This document shows positions 8,826 through 23,518 of a stretch of 64,000 nucleotides of DNA, one piece after another. The position numbers were made by a program, and so were the translations under genes. Below the pieces are notes generated by a model, which saw only the letters and a list, made by a program, of their open reading frames with translations, searched no databases and was not told the DNA's origin. Origin of the DNA: Microbacterium sp. 1.5R (lineage in GTDB: Bacteria; Actinomycetota; Actinomycetes; Actinomycetales; Microbacteriaceae). The stretch is from contig NZ_CP018151.1 in NCBI RefSeq assembly GCF_001889265.1, positions 806,001-870,000 of the forward strand. The letters run 5' to 3'. Every line of letters begins with the position of its first letter. Positions within the stretch are counted from its first letter, which is position 1.

Positions 8826-8858
8826 CCCGGGTCCCCGCGCTCGCCGCGGGGACCCGGG
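8826..8858 (+). terminator. Intra-operon stem-loop between binding protein and permease
   Basis: A perfect 14-bp GC-only stem (arms 8826-8839 and 8845-8858) with a 5-base loop lies between the binding-protein stop and the TTG start of the first permease. There is no U-tract, so it is more likely an attenuator or 3'-end stabiliser that keeps binding-protein mRNA in excess than a full terminator. Confidence 0.75.
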
Positions 8859-8889
8859 CCCGGCGTACCTTCTGATCAACGGAGACCTC

Positions 8890-9894
8890 TTGCTGCGCAC
8901 CATCGGCAGACGACTGCTTTTCCTCATCCCCACCCTGATCGGCCTCAGCATCCTGCTGTTCGCCTGGGTCAGGGCCCTCCCCGGCGGCCCGGCCGTCGCG
9001 CTTCTCGGCGAGAAGGCGACACCCGAGGCCATCGCGAGGGTCAACGAGCTCTACGGCTTCAACAAGCCCATCATCGAGCAGTACTTCATCTGGGTCGGCC
9101 GCCTGCTGCAGGGCGACTTCGGCACATCGATCCAGACCAACCGGCCGGTCACGGAGGAGTTCTTCCGCCGATTCCCGGCCACGATCGAGCTGAGCGTCGT
9201 CGCGCTCATCTTCGCGGTCGGCGTGGGCATCCCGCTCGGATACTGGGCCGCTCGCCGCCACGGCAAGTTCACCGACCACGCGTCGGTCGTGCTGAGTCTC
9301 ATCGGCATCACCATCCCGGTGTTCTTCCTCGCCTTCATCCTCAAGTACGTGTTCGCCGTGCAGCTCGGCTGGCTGCCGTCGGACGGCAGGCAGAATCCAC
9401 GAATAGACGCCACCCATCCGACGGGGTTCTATGTGTGGGACGGCATCATCACCGGCGAGTTCGACGCCTCCTGGGATGCCCTCATGCACCTGGTGCTCCC
9501 GGCACTCGCGCTCGGCACCATCCCGCTCGCGATCATCGTCCGCATCACCAGGGCGAGCGTGCTCGAAGTGCAGAACGCGGACTACGTGCGGACGGGGCGG
9601 GCGAAGGGCGTCGGCTCGTCGACGCTGCGCAGTCGCTTCATCCTCCGCAACGCGATGCTGCCGGTGATCACGACGATCGGTCTGCAGACCGGGCTCCTGA
9701 TCTCGGGGGCAGTGCTCACCGAGACCGTCTTCGCGTTCCCCGGCATCGGGTCCTTCCTCGCGAGGGCGATCTTCACACGGGACTTCCCCGTGCTGCAGGG
9801 GTTCATCATCTTCATCGCGATCGCCTACGCGCTGATCAACCTGGCCGTCGATGTGTCGTACAGCTTCATCGATCCGAGAGTGCGGGTGCAGTGA
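8890..9894 (+). CDS. Oligopeptide ABC transporter permease, DppB/OppB type
   Basis: This 334-residue inner-membrane permease has six predicted spans. The start is TTG 8890, preceded by GGAG at 8881-8884. The N-terminus (LLRTIGRRLLFLIPTLIGLSILLF) is the family's usual first membrane segment with Arg residues on the cytoplasmic side. The ALPGGPA stretch after it is also characteristic. The EAA-type loop, with RTGRAKGVGSSTLRSRFILRN, is near residues 236-255. Its partner is the DppC-like permease that follows after a short overlapping mini-ORF. Confidence 0.92.
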   Translation: MLRTIGRRLLFLIPTLIGLSILLFAWVRALPGGPAVALLGEKATPEAIARVNELYGFNKPIIEQYFIWVGRLLQGDFGTSIQTNRPVTEEFFRRFPATIELSVVALIFAVGVGIPLGYWAARRHGKFTDHASVVLSLIGITIPVFFLAFILKYVFAVQLGWLPSDGRQNPRIDATHPTGFYVWDGIITGEFDASWDALMHLVLPALALGTIPLAIIVRITRASVLEVQNADYVRTGRAKGVGSSTLRSRFILRNAMLPVITTIGLQTGLLISGAVLTETVFAFPGIGSFLARAIFTRDFPVLQGFIIFIAIAYALINLAVDVSYSFIDPRVRVQ

Positions 9895-9932
9895 TGATCC
9901 GTCTCGTTCTCCGAAAGGGGGTGGCGTCATGA
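9894..9932 (+). CDS. Possible 12-residue coupling peptide between the two permeases
   Basis: The last base of the upstream stop codon begins an ATG (TGATG) that opens a 12-codon frame, MIRLVLRKGVAS. Its TGA overlaps the ATG of the next permease (ATGA). No protein function is implied. If translated it would carry ribosomes from one permease to the next across a 34-base gap. It could equally be chance, since AAAGGGGG at 9914-9921 gives the second permease its own ribosome site. Confidence 0.3.
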   Translation: MIRLVLRKGVAS

Positions 9933-10894
9933 CCATCTCGCTCCCACCCGCGCAGGGACCGTCCGCGGCGAGCGGCTCGGTCGTCGACACGGTCGCCGTG
10001 AATCAGGCCGGCCTCAAAGAGGGGCCCGGGGGGTTCTGGCGCGACGTGTTCCGCCGCCTCCGCCGCAACCCGACGGCCTGGATCGGCGCCGGCATCGTGC
10101 TGGTGTTCGTCCTCGTCTCGGTGCTCGCGCCATTGCTCGCCCCGTACCCCGAGACGGCGTTGCCCGGCGCGAAGTACATCACGCCGACGCACATCCCCGG
10201 TCCGGGGGAGCTGCCGGAGTTCCCCCTCGGGCTCGACCGCTTCGGCGGCGATGTGCTCTCCAAGCTCATCTGGGGCGCGCAGGCGTCGCTGCTGATCGGT
10301 GTGATCTCGACCGCGCTCGGTCTGGTCGGCGGAATGATCCTCGGACTCCTCGCCGGCACGTTCGGCGGATGGGTCGACACCCTCATCATGCGCATCGTCG
10401 ACATCATCCTGTCGGTGCCGAACCTGCTGCTGGCGGTATCCATCGCCGCGATCCTGGGTCAGACGCCCTTCGCGGTGATGATCGCCATCGGAGCATCCCA
10501 GGTTCCGATCTTCGCCCGCCTCCTGCGGGCGTCGATGCTGCAGCAGCGATCGAGCGACTACGTGCTCTCCGCCCAGACGCTGGGGCTCGGTCGCGGGCAG
10601 ATCACCATGTCGCACGTGCTGCCGAACGCCATCGGACCTGTCATCGTGCAGGGCACGCTCACGCTCGCGACGGCGGTGATCGATGCGGCGGCGCTGTCGT
10701 TCCTCGGTCTCGGCGGCGGTCGCCCCGAGACGGCCGAGTGGGGCCGCATGCTCACCTATGCGCAGGCCGAGCTGGCCATCGCGCCATGGCTGGCATTCCT
10801 GCCCGGCATCTGCATCGCGGTCACCGCGCTCGGCTTCACCCTGTTCGGTGAAGCCCTGCGCGAGGCCATGGACCCGAGGACGAGAGCACGATGA
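9929..10894 (+). CDS. Oligopeptide ABC transporter permease, DppC/OppC type
   Basis: This 321-residue membrane protein is the second permease. ATG 9929 follows AAAGGGGG at good spacing. The N-terminal OppC domain (FWRDVFRRLRRNPTAWIGAG) leads into the first span. The EAA loop reads YVLSAQTLGLGRGQITMSHV near residues 211-230. The gene overlaps the ATPase gene by four bases (ATGA), so translation of the two is coupled. Confidence 0.92.
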   Translation: MTISLPPAQGPSAASGSVVDTVAVNQAGLKEGPGGFWRDVFRRLRRNPTAWIGAGIVLVFVLVSVLAPLLAPYPETALPGAKYITPTHIPGPGELPEFPLGLDRFGGDVLSKLIWGAQASLLIGVISTALGLVGGMILGLLAGTFGGWVDTLIMRIVDIILSVPNLLLAVSIAAILGQTPFAVMIAIGASQVPIFARLLRASMLQQRSSDYVLSAQTLGLGRGQITMSHVLPNAIGPVIVQGTLTLATAVIDAAALSFLGLGGGRPETAEWGRMLTYAQAELAIAPWLAFLPGICIAVTALGFTLFGEALREAMDPRTRAR

Positions 10895-12591
10895 ACGCTG
10901 CGAAAGAGACACGGACCACGGACGCTCCGCTGCTGTCCGTTGAAGGGCTGGCGGTCGACTTCGCCACCATGGACGGCGTCGTGCACGCCGTCGAGGGAGT
11001 CGACCTCGAGATCGCGCCGGGCCAGACCGTCGCGATCGTGGGGGAGTCCGGGTCGGGCAAGTCGACCACTGCCATGGCCATCATCGGGCTGCTCGCCGGT
11101 GGCGGGCGCGTGGCCGGCGGCAGCATCCGCCTCGACGGCAAGGACATCACCCGCGCTCCCGAGAGCGAGCTGCGCACCATCCGCGGGCGCGACATCGGCC
11201 TCGTGCCGCAGGACCCCATGTCGAACCTGAATCCGGTCGCGAAGATCGGCACCCAGGTCGCCGAGACCCTGCTCGCCCACGGACTCGCCACCAGGCAGAA
11301 CGTGCAGCAGAAGGTCGTCGAGGCGCTGACAGCCGCCGGACTGCCGGATCCCGAGAAGCGCGCGAAGCAGTACCCGCACGAGTTCTCCGGCGGCATGCGC
11401 CAGCGCGCGCTGATCGCGATCGGCCTGGCGTGCAAACCGCGCCTGCTGATCGCGGACGAGCCGACGAGCGCGCTCGACGTGACGGTGCAGCAGACGATCC
11501 TCGACCAGATCGGCGACATGACGCGCGAGCTCGGCACCGCCGTGCTGCTCATCACGCACGATCTGGGACTCGCGGCCGAGCGTGCCGAGCGCGTCATCGT
11601 GATGCACCGCGGCAAGGTGGTCGAGCAGGGGCCGGCGAAGCAGATCCTCGAGAATCCGCAGCACCCCTACACGCAGTCGCTCGTGCAGGCGGCGCCGTCG
11701 GTGGCTGCCGCGCGTCTGCGCCCGGAGGCGTTCCACGCCGAGGAGCGTCCGTCCGATCCGAACGCAGCCGAGGACGCCTCGAGCGCGCTCGCCCTGCCGA
11801 CAGCGGACAACATCGTCGAGATCGAGAACCTCACCAAGGTCTATCCGGTCCGTGGGCAGAAAGAGGACTTCGTCGCCGTGGACGACGTGTCGCTCGCCAT
11901 CCCGCGCGGCGAGACGGTGGCGATCGTGGGCGAGTCCGGTTCGGGCAAGACGACGACCGCGCGGATGCTGCTGAAGATCATCGAGCCGACGAGCGGTCTC
12001 ATCCGCTACGAGGGAAAGGACGTCTCCTCGCTGACCCGTGCGGAGACCCGGGACTTCCGGCAGAAGGTGCAGCCGATCTTCCAGGATCCGTACTCGAGCC
12101 TGAATCCGATGTTCACCATCGAGCGCCTCATCTCCGAGCCGCTGGACTTCTACAAGCGGGGGAGCGGCGCCGATCGGCGCAAGCGCGTCCGGCAGCTGCT
12201 CGACGACGTGGCGCTGCCGCAGTCGATGCTGCGCCGGTATCCGTCCGAGCTGTCCGGCGGTCAGCGTCAGCGTGTCGCGATCGCCCGTGCGCTCGCGCTC
12301 TCGCCCGAGCTGATCGTGTGCGACGAACCCGTGTCAGCGCTCGACGTCCTCGTGCAGGATCAGATCCTGAACCTGCTGGGCGACCTGCAGACCGAGTATG
12401 GACTCAGCTATCTCTTCATCTCCCACGACCTCGCCGTGGTCCGCCTGATCAGCGACTACGTGTGCGTGATGAAGGACGGCTCGCTCGTCGAGGCGGCATC
12501 CTCGGAGGAGATCTTCACGAATCCTCGAGACCCGTACACGCGACGTCTGCTGGCGTCGATCCCGGGGAACGAACTCAACATCGCCTCCTGA
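10891..12591 (+). CDS. Fused dual ATPase of the oligopeptide ABC transporter (DppD-DppF)
   Basis: This 566-residue cytoplasmic protein carries two complete ABC ATPases in one chain, doing the job of separate DppD and DppF subunits. The first has Walker A GESGSGKST at residues 51-59 and signature FSGGMRQR. The second has Walker A GESGSGKTT at 347-355 and signature LSGGQRQR. Both have DEPxSALD Walker B segments. The first half ends with the peptide-transporter C-terminal motif around NPQHPYTQSLVQAAP, and the second ends with NPRDPYTRRLLASIP. Such fusions are common in actinobacteria. It closes the operon and is followed by a GC-rich hairpin. Confidence 0.94.
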   Translation: MNAAKETRTTDAPLLSVEGLAVDFATMDGVVHAVEGVDLEIAPGQTVAIVGESGSGKSTTAMAIIGLLAGGGRVAGGSIRLDGKDITRAPESELRTIRGRDIGLVPQDPMSNLNPVAKIGTQVAETLLAHGLATRQNVQQKVVEALTAAGLPDPEKRAKQYPHEFSGGMRQRALIAIGLACKPRLLIADEPTSALDVTVQQTILDQIGDMTRELGTAVLLITHDLGLAAERAERVIVMHRGKVVEQGPAKQILENPQHPYTQSLVQAAPSVAAARLRPEAFHAEERPSDPNAAEDASSALALPTADNIVEIENLTKVYPVRGQKEDFVAVDDVSLAIPRGETVAIVGESGSGKTTTARMLLKIIEPTSGLIRYEGKDVSSLTRAETRDFRQKVQPIFQDPYSSLNPMFTIERLISEPLDFYKRGSGADRRKRVRQLLDDVALPQSMLRRYPSELSGGQRQRVAIARALALSPELIVCDEPVSALDVLVQDQILNLLGDLQTEYGLSYLFISHDLAVVRLISDYVCVMKDGSLVEAASSEEIFTNPRDPYTRRLLASIPGNELNIAS

Positions 12592-12605
12592 CGACGACGA
12601 TGCGT

Positions 12606-12634
12606 CCCGCCCCGAGCGCGAGCTCCGGGGCGGG
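12606..12634 (+). terminator. Stem-loop after the oligopeptide transporter operon
   Basis: CCCGCCCCG (12606-12614) pairs with CGGGGCGGG (12626-12634), and AGC/GCT inside the loop can extend the stem. It lies 15 bases after the ATPase stop and about 70 bases before the rpoB promoter. It has no U-tract, as is common for actinobacterial terminators. Confidence 0.65.
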
Positions 12635-12704
12635 CGCACCGGGTCGACGGACGACGCTTCCGGGTGCCATTACCGCAGCATCCGAAGAAGGTCAAGGATT
12701 GCGC

Positions 12705-12733
12705 TTGCCATGTCGCAAGATCGCGCGTATAGT
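12705..12733 (+). promoter_or_regulatory. Predicted rpoB promoter
   Basis: TTGCCA (12705-12710) and TATAGT (12728-12733) are separated by exactly 17 bases, the best sigma-70-type promoter in the window. Transcription from about 12740 gives a 120-base leader. The leader contains a small hairpin, AGCCC/GGGCT, around 12830-12845, just before the GGAGGT ribosome site at 12847-12852. Confidence 0.8.
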
Positions 12734-12859
12734 TGGTAGTTGCGCTCGCTTCTCCGTGCCCTCATATGGTGGTCGGCATTTCGTTGAGTCTTTGAGCGCA
12801 CACTCCACCTGACGACAAAGGAATCGAGAAGCCCTGCGGGGCTCACGGAGGTTATTCCC

Positions 12860-16363
<3,504 letters not shown>

Positions 16364-16370
16364 GGTCCAG

Positions 16371-16403
16371 GCCGCCGACCGCGCGTCACGCCCGGTCGGC
16401 GGC
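16371..16403 (+). terminator. Stem-loop in the rpoB-rpoC intergenic region
   Basis: GCCGCCGACCG (16371-16381) pairs perfectly with CGGTCGGCGGC (16393-16403), with an 11-base loop. It lies 8 bases after the rpoB stop and ends 45 bases before the rpoC start. There is no U-tract, so it may act as a partial terminator or RNA-processing site that adjusts the rpoB:rpoC ratio. Confidence 0.65.
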
Positions 16404-16448
16404 CCACCTCCCCGATTTCTTCAGAAGAATTCCTACACAGGAGAATTT

Positions 16449-20324
<3,876 letters not shown>

Positions 20325-20340
20325 TCGAGTGAGTGAGTGA

Positions 20341-20371
20341 GAAGGCCCCGGGCGATTCGCCCGGGGCCTTC
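20341..20371 (+). terminator. Terminator after rpoBC
   Basis: A perfect 14-bp stem (20341-20354 and 20358-20371) with a 3-base loop lies 17 bases after the rpoC stop. The right arm ends in CTTC followed by TTCGT. It is preceded by the short repeat GAGTGAGTGAGT. It can also serve the convergent lipoprotein gene ending at 20416. Confidence 0.9.
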
Positions 20372-20415
20372 TTCGTGCCCGGATCCGGGGTGCCTGCCGT
20401 GGACAGGGGGACGGA

Positions 20416-21006
20416 TCAGTCGAAGAGGTGCGCCACGATGCTCGAGGTGTATCCCTCGGGCGCGAGATTCGAGTACTGGGAGTCGATCAGCACGTCGTCC
20501 CGCCAGAAGAGGGTGCGACCGTCGGTGACAGGGTACTGCTCGTTCTGCCAGGTCTTCTCGCAGCGCGTGCCGCCGTCGGGAGTGAAGCACGTGTAGCCCT
20601 CGTCGGCCACGAGAGCGTTCAGCATGTCGAGGGCCGGCCCTCGGTTCATCAGGGAGACGGTGGTGACCAGCCGGGTGGTGTCCGCCTTCGGATCCGCCCA
20701 GATGCAGGTGAGCTCGCCGTCGTCTCCGACCCCGGACGGTCCGAACGCCGCGTCATTGAGTGGCACTCCCTCGAGCTGTGCGAGCACGTCGTCCGAGAGG
20801 ATCGCCCTGCAGTCGGTCGGCAGAGCGATCGGAGTCTCTGTCGGTGTGGGGGAGGGCGACGGGCTCTCCGATTCGTCCGGTCCCGGACTCGACGACGGTT
20901 CAGCGGAATCGTTCGACGGAGTGGTGCCCGAACCGGTCGGATCGCAGCCGGTGAGCACGGCGAGGAGCAGGAGAGCCGCAGCGCCGGCGGCGATTCGAGC
21001 GTTCAT
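20416..21006 (-). CDS. Secreted lipoprotein of unknown function
   Basis: This is a 196-residue lipoprotein. The start ATG at 21006 gives a signal peptide MNARIAAGAAALLLLAVLTGC with lipobox LTGC at residues 18-21. A Ser/Pro/Glu-rich linker follows (about 22-57), then a globular domain with four Cys residues (CRAIL, CIWAD, CFTPDG, CEKTW) that could form two disulphides. The arrangement resembles actinobacterial DUF3558-like lipoproteins, but I cannot assign a family with certainty. It is divergent from the kinase at 21092 and convergent with rpoC. Confidence 0.8.
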   Translation of the reverse strand: MNARIAAGAAALLLLAVLTGCDPTGSGTTPSNDSAEPSSSPGPDESESPSPSPTPTETPIALPTDCRAILSDDVLAQLEGVPLNDAAFGPSGVGDDGELTCIWADPKADTTRLVTTVSLMNRGPALDMLNALVADEGYTCFTPDGGTRCEKTWQNEQYPVTDGRTLFWRDDVLIDSQYSNLAPEGYTSSIVAHLFD

Positions 21007-21091
21007 GCGCTCACCGTAGCGCTGTGCCCAGCCCGCGCAGGGAGGCTGACCGAACCGCCGAAGAAGCCGCTCTCGCGGTAGTGTCGGCGGA

Positions 21092-22021
21092 ATGAGTGAT
21101 GATTCCTCCCGTATGCCCGGTGCAGTCGTCGTCGGAGACGCGCTGATCGACGAGATCCACGACGTCGGCGGGGTGCGTGAGCTGGTCGGCGGCGCGGCAC
21201 TGAACGTCGCCGTCGGTCTTCGCAGGCTCGGCGTGCCGACCACCCTGATCGCGATGGTCGGGGACGACGAAGCGGGGGCGCACATTCGCGAATACCTCGA
21301 CGATCACGACGTGCGGCTGATCGCCAGCGAGGCGCCGCTGGGCTCGTCCCGGGCGATCGTGCAGCGTGGTCCCGACGGCGAGCCCGTCTACGTGTTCAAC
21401 GAGGCCGCGCAGCGGCGCAGCATCCGCTATTCCGACGAGGCTGTCCGTGCGATCGCCGATTCGGATCTCGTGGCCGTCAGCTGCTTCCCCTTCGACGTGC
21501 CCGGTGAGGTCGACGCCCTGCTCGACGCCGTCGGCGACACTCGCCTCGCTGTCGACCCGAACCCACGGTCGGGGATGCTGAGCGACGGTGCCGAGTTCGT
21601 GCAGGGCTTCGAGCGCGCCGCCGCAGGAGCGTCGATCGTCAAGATCGGCGCCGATGATGCGGCTCTCCTCTATGACGGCGATCTCGATGCGCTGAGGGCG
21701 CGGCTGCGCGCGCTCGGGGTGAGCGCGGTGCTCGCGACCGCAGGCGCCGATGGTGCAGCCCTCGAGTCGGATGCCGGCATCGTCACGGCGCCCATCTCGA
21801 CGCTGCCCGGTCGCGTCGTCGACACCGTGGGAGCCGGAGATGCGACTCTCGCGGCCGTGGCGGCCGGCCTTGCTCAGGGGACACCCTCCGATGCGGAAGG
21901 CTGGCAGCACCTGCTCGATCGAGCCATGGATGTGGCCGCTGCGACGTGCCGGGCCGAGGGCGGCCTGCTCCGGACTCCGGAGTCGATCGCTGACGCCGAT
22001 CGCGGCGTGTTCGGCAGCTGA
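21092..22021 (+). CDS. PfkB-family carbohydrate kinase (fructokinase-like)
   Basis: This 309-residue sugar kinase begins with VVVGDALIDEIHDVGG. The substrate-binding GGAALNVAVGLRRLG is near residues 31-45. The second PfkB signature reads VVDTVGAGDATLAAVAAGLA, near 244-263, with the catalytic Asp. Substrate is unknown; fructose or ribose type is the usual annotation. TAGTGT (21079-21084) precedes the ATG by seven bases and there is no ribosome site, which suggests a leaderless or nearly leaderless message. ATG 21113 is a possible later start. Confidence 0.88.
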   Translation: MSDDSSRMPGAVVVGDALIDEIHDVGGVRELVGGAALNVAVGLRRLGVPTTLIAMVGDDEAGAHIREYLDDHDVRLIASEAPLGSSRAIVQRGPDGEPVYVFNEAAQRRSIRYSDEAVRAIADSDLVAVSCFPFDVPGEVDALLDAVGDTRLAVDPNPRSGMLSDGAEFVQGFERAAAGASIVKIGADDAALLYDGDLDALRARLRALGVSAVLATAGADGAALESDAGIVTAPISTLPGRVVDTVGAGDATLAAVAAGLAQGTPSDAEGWQHLLDRAMDVAAATCRAEGGLLRTPESIADADRGVFGS

Positions 22022-22039
22022 GCGTTCGATTTCTCACGC

Positions 22040-22069
22040 TTGCCCTCGGCAGGTATGATTATCTATCGT
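22040..22069 (+). promoter_or_regulatory. Possible tRNA-Tyr promoter
   Basis: TTGCCC (22040-22045) and TATCGT (22064-22069), spaced by 18 bases, lie about 40 bases upstream of the tRNA in an AT-rich patch after the kinase gene. Confidence 0.35.
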
Positions 22070-22107
22070 GCCCCCGGTTGGCTGTCGAAGTCGGACGGGT
22101 GCGCTCT

Positions 22108-22192
22108 GGCGAGTTACCCAAGCGGCCAAAGGGATCTGACTGTAAATCAGACTGCTCAGCATTCGGGGGTTCGAATCCCTCACTCGCCACCA
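22108..22192 (+). tRNA. tRNA-Tyr (GTA anticodon), CCA encoded
   Basis: This is an 85-base tRNA with a long variable arm. The acceptor stem GGCGAGT (22108-22114) pairs with ACTCGCC (22182-22188), followed by A and an encoded CCA. The anticodon GTA is at 22142-22144 in the loop of CTGAC/GTCAG-type pairing. The T arm is GGGGGTTCGAATCCCT. It is followed by a strong terminator and marks the left border of a sparse accessory stretch. Confidence 0.95.
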
Positions 22193-22246
22193 TGGGGTAT
22201 TCCCGGATCTCGAGGATTTTGTTCTCGTATCTCAGAATGCCAGGTC

Positions 22247-22289
22247 AAACGAGGAAAGCCCCCGGGAATACCGGGGGCTTTCCTCGTTT
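22247..22289 (+). terminator. Terminator after tRNA-Tyr
   Basis: A perfect 19-bp stem (22247-22265 and 22271-22289) with the loop GAATA ends in GTTTC. It is one of the longest perfect hairpins in the window and should stop tRNA-Tyr transcription efficiently. Confidence 0.92.
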
Positions 22290-22476
22290 CGGTGCCAGTT
22301 CTGCTTCTTGCGTGAGCTGTCGGCAGGCCGCCCAGAGGTCCCTGGGCTGGCTGGGTCGCACTGTGCGCGACCGTCGGGCAGTGGCAGCTCACCCGATCAG
22401 ACAACAAGCACGACGAGAGCGTCGCAAGGCGAGCTCAGTCTCGACGTAGCAGGTGTATGAAGCGGAGGGTGTCGAG

Positions 22477-22695
22477 GTGGAAATCAATCCGGCGGCTTTG
22501 CCCTACCTGCGTGTCCTCACTCCCACGAGAGCGCTCCTGTTCGGCTTCGTCGTCTGCGCGGTTCGGAGCCCGGCACTGACCGGCGCCCTCGAGGTCGCGT
22601 TCCGTGGCGAGAGCAAGGAGACACGAGACATCGTGAGGGGGATCGACGCGGAGCTGGACCGTCTCACGGGAGGCCTGTTTCGGTTCCCGGCTTGA
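22477..22695 (+). CDS. Small hypothetical protein, 72 residues
   Basis: GTG 22477 has GGAGGG (22464-22469) seven bases upstream, the main reason to believe this ORF. An in-frame GTG at 22453 lacks a ribosome site. The product has a hydrophobic segment RALLFGFVVCAV, then an acidic amphipathic tail SKETRDIVRGIDAELDRLTG. I recognise no family. It lies in the poorly conserved stretch after tRNA-Tyr and overlaps a minus-strand candidate ORF at its end, so one of the two is likely not real. Confidence 0.4.
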   Translation: MEINPAALPYLRVLTPTRALLFGFVVCAVRSPALTGALEVAFRGESKETRDIVRGIDAELDRLTGGLFRFPA

Positions 22696-22825
22696 AGACC
22701 GCGCCCCCGGTGCGTCGAAGCTGACGCTTGCAGGCAGCACAGCGCTCGCCTTGGACGAACGACTCACCGGACGAGGCAACCGTGTTGCCGCCGCGGATCC
22801 GATTCTGGCTTTTCTCACAGAACAT
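22664..22825 (-). CDS. Possible small Cys-containing protein or gene remnant
   Basis: This minus-strand frame encodes 53 residues from the ATG at 22825: MFCEKSQN, then GGNTVASSGESFVQGE, then a CAACKR motif. The same frame is open for about 48 further codons upstream without an ATG, GTG or TTG, and that part also reads like protein (VTPDNGPEKTWDAKTHLDT). No ribosome site precedes the ATG. It could be the 3' part of a decayed gene, perhaps with a small zinc site. No family is recognised. Confidence 0.3.
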   Translation of the reverse strand: MFCEKSQNRIRGGNTVASSGESFVQGERCAACKRQLRRTGGAVFKPGTETGLP

Positions 22826-23039
22826 CGTGTCGAGATGGGTTTTAGCGTCCCAGGTCTTCTCTGGACCGTTGTCCGGGGTGACACCCTCCGAAAATGTTTG
22901 TAAGGATTCTGCGGCAGCTGCAAGGGCGCCTCCTAGCCACCGGCTGCGAACACGCCTCGGCAGATACTGAATTCACGGGCGCACCCACGCCCTGACCCGT
23001 GTGTGTACGAGGTCCACGCCCGCCTGCCTCGGAGGCATC

Positions 23040-23492
23040 ATGAAACGAATCCTCAGCGTCGCTGTCGCAGTGCTCGTCGCCGCGACTTTGAGCCCTGCCG
23101 TCGCGCACGCGTCCGACGACGTCCATCCCGATGTCGATTATGCGCTGGAGGCTGTGCCGGGCGGTATCGCCCTCAGTGACACCACGGTCGTGTGGCCCGA
23201 ACTGGGGATGACACTCACCACCGAGTCGACCTCAGCCCGCGCAGTGGGAAACTGCGCCACGGGCACGTACTGCGCGTACAGCGGGAGCGGGATGAGTGGA
23301 TCGAAACTGACGTTCACCATCTGCACGAACGTGAACACCTCGGCGCTTCGGTCGGTCGGGTCTATCGCGAATGGGCGCAGTTCTGGTTTGGTTCGCGCGC
23401 GCAACTCCGCCGCGACCGTCCTCGGGACCGCTGGTCCGAACAGTTCAACCGATGTGGGAACCGGCACGACGAACCTCCTCTGCACTCTTTAG
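23040..23492 (+). CDS. Small secreted protein, peptidase-inhibitor I36-like
   Basis: This 150-residue secreted protein starts at ATG 23040, seven bases after the start of GGAGGC. The Sec signal peptide is MKRILSVAVAVLVAATLS with a likely cut after AHA near residue 25. The mature part has NCATGTYCAYSGSGMSG with two close Cys residues, a third (TICTNVN) and a fourth at the C-terminus (LLCTL), plus an SSGLVRARNS segment. This pattern resembles the I36 protease-inhibitor or small beta-gamma-crystallin folds of streptomycete secreted proteins. That assignment is tentative. It lies 26 bases upstream of a sigma factor gene. Confidence 0.7.
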   Translation: MKRILSVAVAVLVAATLSPAVAHASDDVHPDVDYALEAVPGGIALSDTTVVWPELGMTLTTESTSARAVGNCATGTYCAYSGSGMSGSKLTFTICTNVNTSALRSVGSIANGRSSGLVRARNSAATVLGTAGPNSSTDVGTGTTNLLCTL

Positions 23493-23518
23493 TCGGGTTA
23501 GCCTGAAAGGTACGTGCG

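Larger units (their letters stand above)
22290..23039. other. Sparse accessory stretch downstream of tRNA-Tyr
   Basis: This 750-base stretch contains no confidently assignable gene. Two small candidate ORFs, one on each strand, overlap tail to tail here (22477-22695 plus, 22664-22825 minus). From 22826 to 23039 I see no gene, although the minus frame remains open to about 22970 without a start codon. I looked for a copy of the tRNA 3' end as an attachment site and found none. Confidence 0.5.

Noticed and set aside
22315..22449. A possible 44-residue basic peptide starting at GTG 22315 after the tRNA terminator
   Set aside because: There is no ribosome site and no recognisable motif, and it is short enough to arise by chance.
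22435..22923. A 162-codon minus-strand frame in the stretch after tRNA-Tyr
   Set aside because: The translation is Arg/Ser/Pro-rich without structure. A different minus frame (22664-22825) reads more like protein.
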